Part shown: in pieces, positions 59,701-64,000 of the stretch
How positions within the stretch are numbered: the stretch's first letter is position 1
Layout: each line of letters opens with the position of its first letter
Assembly: GCA_900708905.1 (NCBI GenBank)
Contig: CAADRB010000076.1
Coordinates: forward strand, 225,245 to 289,244
Length of the DNA stretch: 64,000 nt
Origin: Hymenolepis diminuta
Lineage: Eukaryota > Platyhelminthes > Cestoda > Cyclophyllidea > Hymenolepididae
Reading direction: 5' to 3'
The notes under the pieces: generated by a model
What the model saw: only the letters and a program-made list of their open reading frames with translations
What the model was told of the DNA's origin: nothing
The model's database searches: none
Made by a program: the position numbers and the translations under genes

Positions 59701-62518
59701 TGAAACAACTGGAATTAGATGACGGAGGCTTTACAAGGGTAGGCAATCATTTAAGTGAATTTTAATTATAACTATATACATATTTATGTGTTTGTTTATA
59801 TTTTTATTCAAAATGGTCTATTCATTGGTAATGTACTTTTTAATTATGATTGATCACTTAAATGCACTACAATACTTGTATATAAACGTATCTTTACTAA
59901 TATTGTTGAGAAATGATTTCTGTTTGATAAAAATGATCCGAAATTGGTTTCTGCTGATGACAGAATTTTCGAAAACTCTTTGATTTTGAAATGGACATGT
60001 GGATTATTGAATGGCGAAGGTATATAATTACTTTAGGTATCACTTTTTTGGGAAGAGGGTAGAGAGTTCGAAATTTTTACAGTAGGAAAAATTCACCTCA
60101 AATTAAAAACTACGTGTTGAAAATTTTGAAAATTTCCATTAAATTGTCTACTAGATGTGTTATCTCAAAAATCCCTGATAAGGAACAAGCACTACACTTG
60201 GTGTTAGGATTTTGGATGGCATTCTGATAGAGGACAGTTTTGCCACCTTTAACTTTTGAATGACTTAAAACATCCGGAAACCGGAAACTTGAAGGCATTA
60301 ATGATCGTTAACATTTTTGAAATTTTTCAAGAGCATAATATGTCCCTTTCTTTTCTTTCTGGGAATATAAAATATCTTCATTTTCATCTCTCTGTAATCT
60401 GTGCATACTTTTTTAAAGAACAATTTGAAGTTCTCAAACGATTTATGTCTGTTTAGATACAGGTAGCTTTTTAATTTCCAATTTTCCTAATTGGTTTTGA
60501 GACCTCTAAGTGACTTATTTTTCGTTAAGCCTTAAAAATGGATGCGGTCGATTGGTAAAATATCTTGATAGGAGAGACCGACGGTTCGAAGTTCTCTTCA
60601 GTGAAACACACAGCATCACTTTATCGATATTTGATGCTAAATTATTTTGTATGAGCTGTCTATCGCTTGATACAATCTTAAACTTGAGTGAATCATCAAA
60701 ATGTCGTCGGAATATGGGGCTTTTAAACACAATCAACACAATTAATATGTGGTCCACAAGTTCAGAAAACGGAAGTTCCAGATTAGTTGCACACATGTGT
60801 GCTAAATAAGCTATTTGCTTATGAATGATTTCGAGTGCTAACGTCATCTTTGACGTTGATGATTCGATGTCGCGTGAATATCACTCAATTGCTAATGTAT
60901 TCCCACAAAGGGATACATTTTGATGCTTTTATTTCGCATCAGAATTTTATCAGAAACTTGAATGGCAAGTGATATTTTGAAAGGTAGTTCCTATTTACAA
61001 GATTTGAAATAAACAGCAGTGGAATGCCTCAAATTTTACCACTAATTCGGTTAATAACTTCTCTTTGTTTAGGTTTATCTGTTCGAATACATGCTCACAA
61101 AGGGGGCAGGTTAATTAAAATTGCAATGTCTAACGTTCTCTCCCTGCAGGCTCTGAAAGACCGGGTTTGAGTGAGACTTGATCTCCTCGAGGTGAGAATC
61201 TAGTTCCAAGTTAGCCATATCACAACATTTAATCATAACAACTCATTTCTAATGGTCTCAACAGGGTTGAGGTTGGGCAAATGGACTCTCTCGTTTGTTT
61301 AAATCGTCAGCCACTTTCCCATTTTCTTAATATGATCATTTGGGGTGCCAGCTATTAGGAATACAGAATTTCCTATTTTTGTTCTGGAAAAAGCAAATTC
61401 CTACCATGCAACAGATTGGTCAAAAATCCAATTTCTGGATAAGCACTATTAATTACATATTTTTCCTGCAGTGATTCACCATTCGTAATTGCACAGAATC
61501 CTTTTGCTTTTAATTATAACATTAAGAAAGGGATATTGTAAGGAATGCAACATTTGTATACATCTCTTAACCACTGTTCTGTTTAAACAAATTTGGATTC
61601 GAATAGCAGCCCCGTGCAAAGTCAGAGGTCACGGTTTCGATACCCATCGGGGTACGCCTTGTGAGTTAAAGGACTAACAGCACCTTTTAAATTTTGCTAA
61701 TAAATGAATGAAAGAATTTCAGTTTTCCACCACGGAGGTTCCACGGTGCTTTCTTTACCGGACTTATTACATTATTTTATTATAATTCTTCCATAAATTC
61801 CCACTTCGACAGAACACGAGTAAAGACAATGAAGTGCGAAGGGAAAGTAATGTTCTTACACTTTCAACAAGATCACTGTTCCTCGGACGAAGTTATCAAG
61901 AAATACTTCTAGTGTCTTAATATCGGTTTTCAAAAGTCTTGATCACTTGAAAAGGTAAAGAAAGGGAATAAATGTCCTGAATCTACGGACCAACTCTCCT
62001 TAATCTTTTGCCATACAATTTTTCCCTAATGTAGTCATAAATCTGCTTGTCCGAATAGGAGGAAGTTTACTTTCTTTATTAATGAACTGACATGTATATG
62101 TATATATCATTCTCCTGTTATATCTCAGCGGTACAGTTTGGCCTCTTCATCTACTACGGATCCCAACACCGGCTGCAATCCAAGTCCTGCTCCTGACGCA
62201 CCAGAACAATCCGTCTCTTCTCCCACCCTGCCACCTCCTCTGCCACCTCTCTCCACAAACGGATATGGAAACGGAAATGGATACATTGGATATAGCAACG
62301 GACAAATAAATGAATCTACAACAGCAGACAACCAGTATTCTGTTGACAGGGTCACACAACGACCTGCACTGCCTCCAAGAAATCTCTCCACTTCCGCTAG
62401 ACCCCCTTCTCCTCCAAGTACAGATTATGAACTAGCTGAAGAGGCCTTAATGACTACTGGACCCAGTTTTTCTCACGTTGTTCCACATGACGCCGGTTTG
62501 AGTGGTGAAGCGCAGTCG
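47748..62518 (+). CDS. Proline-rich SH3-ligand protein, 5' four exons (candidate MRL family: lamellipodin/RIAM/MIG-10)
   Basis: Exons 47748-47807, 54977-55325, 59638-59738 and 62129-62518; introns of about 7.2, 4.3 and 2.4 kb. Donors are GTAAGT, GTATGT, GTAGGC and GTGAGT. Phases 0, 1, 0, 0 agree at every junction and yield 300 residues; the gene continues past the window. Residues 1-20 (MDSELTELDDWVGTLEELQL) form an acidic amphipathic helix resembling the talin-binding start of RIAM/lamellipodin. Residues 76-106 are proline-rich, and 137-165 are a leucine-rich helix (NDLNCLLRQLEEVENTMKQL) like the short coiled segment of those proteins. The hexamer PALPPR occurs twice (81-86 and 249-254) and fits SH3 class II and PxxxPR consensus. 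MRL proteins link Ras-family GTPases to actin and adhesion. The diagnostic RA-PH module would lie beyond 62518 and is not seen, so the family call is tentative, while the exon chain itself is better supported. Confidence 0.6.
49085..49145 (+). repeat. tRNA-related SINE-like fragment
   Basis: GAGCGGTCAATGTTTATGCTC, then AGAGGTTATGAGTTCCATGC. It is similar to 56686-56765 in both the A-box-like and B-box-like parts but degenerate. Confidence 0.4.
53521..53606 (-). repeat. tRNA-related SINE-like fragment
   Basis: The minus strand reads AGTGGCTCAGTGATCAACGT, like an A-box, and 30 nt later GCGGGATCGATACC, like a B-box. The spacing is near that of a tRNA, but the arms do not pair into a full cloverleaf. 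Confidence 0.5.
54838..54850 (+). promoter_or_regulatory. Possible internal TATA box upstream of exon 2
   Basis: GCTTATAAAAGCC lies about 135 nt before the exon 2 acceptor in a locally GC-richer stretch. It could drive a shorter transcript starting in or near exon 2. This is sequence resemblance only. Confidence 0.25.
56686..56765 (+). repeat. tRNA-related SINE-like fragment
   Basis: GGCGCAGCGGTTAACGTACT matches an A-box, then GTGAGGTCACAAATCATGAG and TTAGATGCTCATTGGAGCAC cover the B-box side. It overlaps in homology with fragments at 49085, 53521, 57757 and 61590. Confidence 0.55.
57757..57790 (-). repeat. tRNA-related SINE-like fragment (A-box part)
   Basis: The minus strand reads ATGGCACAGCGGTCAACGTG, nearly the same as the A-box part at 56694. 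No clear B-box follows. Confidence 0.45.
59308..59328. repeat. (TC)n microsatellite
   Basis: Ten uninterrupted TC units followed by a T run, in intron 2 of the proline-rich adaptor gene. Confidence 0.9.
60541..60603 (+). repeat. tRNA-like fragment
   Basis: It contains GTCGATTGGTAAAATATCTTG and, after about 14 nt, CGACGGTTCGAAGTTC, resembling the A- and B-boxes of a tRNA. The flanking arms do not close, so I call a SINE-like or pseudo-tRNA remnant. Confidence 0.35.
61590..61660 (+). repeat. tRNA-related SINE-like fragment (B-box part)
   Basis: AGAGGTCACGGTTTCGATAC followed by CCATCGGGGTACG corresponds to the B-box half of 56686-56765, with a better preserved GGTTTCGATACC. Confidence 0.5.
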
Positions 62519-64000
62519 GTGAGTAATCCTTGCTCTAATTATATGTGCGTTCTATCTATCTAGGTTACCAAAAGTAATATACGGATGTTTTGTCATTGCA
62601 ATGCTGGCATATTACTCAGCACTAACTCTGAAGTACAGTAACAGGTGTTAGATTATGTTTTCGATACTTTGAGACCTGATGCTTGTCAAGATTCTGGTTC
62701 AGTAAGGTGTGAATTGTTGACGAGAGTAGAATAAGTGTGCTCTTTTAGTTTACTAAAGAGTAAGGTGGTTTCGGTCTTAAAAGTGTCTCTACTGAAAAGA
62801 GGTCCCGTTGTTTGTGAAATTCCCAAGATAGTAGGTAGCTACTTTCTGAAATACACTCCTTTTTATTATTTCCCCTAAGTTTATACTGAGTAGCTCTCTA
62901 TTCTTAGTGTAAGATATTAGAAGGAGGGGATGGGGGGGGGGAAAGTAAGAAGAGCAAAGATTAGAATGGGTGTAGATCGGTTAGAAGAGAATAAGAGATA
63001 TGACATCTAAATAGTCTTGCATTATTATAATTTTGAATTTATCAGATTGTCTACATTTGCTTGGTAAAATTTCAACGTCCAAACATCCCAAATGAGAAAT
63101 TTTTTGGTCATCAGGAATAACGAAATGAATCGATATGATAGAGGTAATTATTATCGACCTATTCTAAACTTTAATGAAATTGTGTTCTCTTCTTCTGTTT
63201 TCATTCACTCTTTATAGACCCAAATAGCACTGGATGCTTTTTAGTTCTCCAAGCAACTGTTTTAACACGCTAAAAATTTGCAGGCTAAATATATCATCTC
63301 TATTCACCTCGACTTTCTTTCAAGAATACTTTAATTTAATAGCAATATTCCCCAATTTTGGGAGGAAGCAGTTGATTAGGAAGCAGATTTAAAAATGTCT
63401 ATCCTTTACGCATTGGTTTAACGATTATTGGCTTTCCAAGCTTATAATTGGCAAAGGATTTTCAACGTCTATTGGCTAATTAGACAGCCAATCGTTTCTA
63501 ACCGACTATAAGATATAAGGGTCTTTAATTTTCAATTGCCTTTGAGTTCAAGTTTAAGAAATACCACTGTGCTTCCTAGTTTATATCGGTGGCGACCCAG
63601 CACATTTTAATTTTATAATCATCAGCAACACTGATTCTAGAGACTTTATTTTGTGTATCTTTTCAGATAAAGCTTCAAATAAGCTAAAAAATTTTCTCCA
63701 AACTTGAATCAGTTTTTCCATCTAACCATCAAAATCAATGCACAAAAGGATAACTAACATTCTGCATATCTCATGAGAAAATTTTCCTTCATTTTCATAT
63801 CTTCCAGTTAAAACGCTTAATTAAAAAGCAGATAAGCAGTTGGTTCTTTGCAAACACAAGATTCCTATAAACAAAGGTGGTTCCGATTTGTTTATTTGTG
63901 TGCGCAGAGATGGTGATAAGTTTTGTTCGATCCGAAATAAATGGTTTTCTCTATCTACGTTACTTTATACTGTGGAATTTCTCTCCATTCAGGTAGAAGT
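62519..64000 (+). other. Intron 4 (start) of the proline-rich adaptor gene
   Basis: No further exon was recognised up to the window end. A G-rich run (GGAGGGGATGGGGGGGGGG) lies at about 62923-62941. Confidence 0.45.

Larger units (their letters stand above)
59739..62128 (+). other. Intron 3 of the proline-rich adaptor gene
   Basis: About 2.4 kb with two tRNA-related fragments (60541-60603 and 61590-61660). Overlapping open frames on both strands at 60510-60847 are without motifs. Confidence 0.5.

Noticed and set aside
59786..59983. Hydrophobic 65-codon frame resembling a membrane protein
   Set aside because: AT-rich intron sequence just past exon 3 of the adaptor gene; Phe/Leu/Ile content follows from base composition.
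60510..60847. Open frames of 99 and 110 codons on opposite strands
   Set aside because: They overlap each other within an intron, show no motif or splice support, and include a tRNA-like fragment.
62125..62391. Minus-strand frames of 88 and 70 codons
   Set aside because: Antisense shadows of adaptor exon 4, which has matching splice sites and sense on the plus strand.

Overview
The window reads as AT-rich metazoan nuclear DNA and most probably comes from a flatworm (Platyhelminthes). The evidence is GT-AG introns of only 33-44 nt in two short-chain dehydrogenase genes, introns of several kilobases elsewhere, low gene density, and several families of decayed retro- and DNA-transposons. Metazoan origin is secure because a CDK5-activator (p35-type) gene is present. 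The species cannot be fixed from sequence alone. Two assembly gaps (runs of N) lie at 19678-19797 and 31178-31227.

Layout. 1-90: 30-bp tandem repeats running off the left edge. 2617-3365 (-): a two-exon RING/PHD zinc-finger gene related to PHRF1. 5167-5486 (-): LTR-like repeat. 7418-7835: first copy of a dispersed ~420-bp repeat whose second copy is at 21543-21967. 9760-12412 (+): a GC-rich promoter-like region followed by an intronless, unusually long CDK5 activator. 16161-16236 (+): an orphan candidate signal-peptide exon. 19.8-23.7 kb: LTR-like debris. 29110-30017 and 31677-33362 (both -): two tandem HSD17B10-type dehydrogenase genes; the upstream one (31677-33362) has two alternative last exons. 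34.6-35.55 kb: a broken mariner-family transposase. 41349-41690 and 42.5-42.76 kb: LTR-like pieces. 43541-45359: a short LTR-flanked relic with a decayed Ty3/gypsy-type integrase. 47748-62518 and beyond (+): four exons of a large gene for a proline-rich, SH3-ligand-containing protein, tentatively of the MRL (lamellipodin/RIAM/MIG-10) family. Its introns carry several tRNA-related SINE-like fragments.

Functional picture. The genes are not co-regulated as in a bacterial operon. Two of them (the p35 homologue and the MRL candidate) belong to families that act at the cell cortex on kinase signalling and actin. The two dehydrogenases form a true tandem duplicate: intron positions and exon lengths (156 and 165 nt) are the same in both. 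The most unusual observation is that the upstream copy gained an intron at the conserved Ala-Pro-Gly turn and a duplicated C-terminal exon. It could therefore make two enzymes with the same NAD-binding and catalytic half and different substrate-loop/C-terminal halves.
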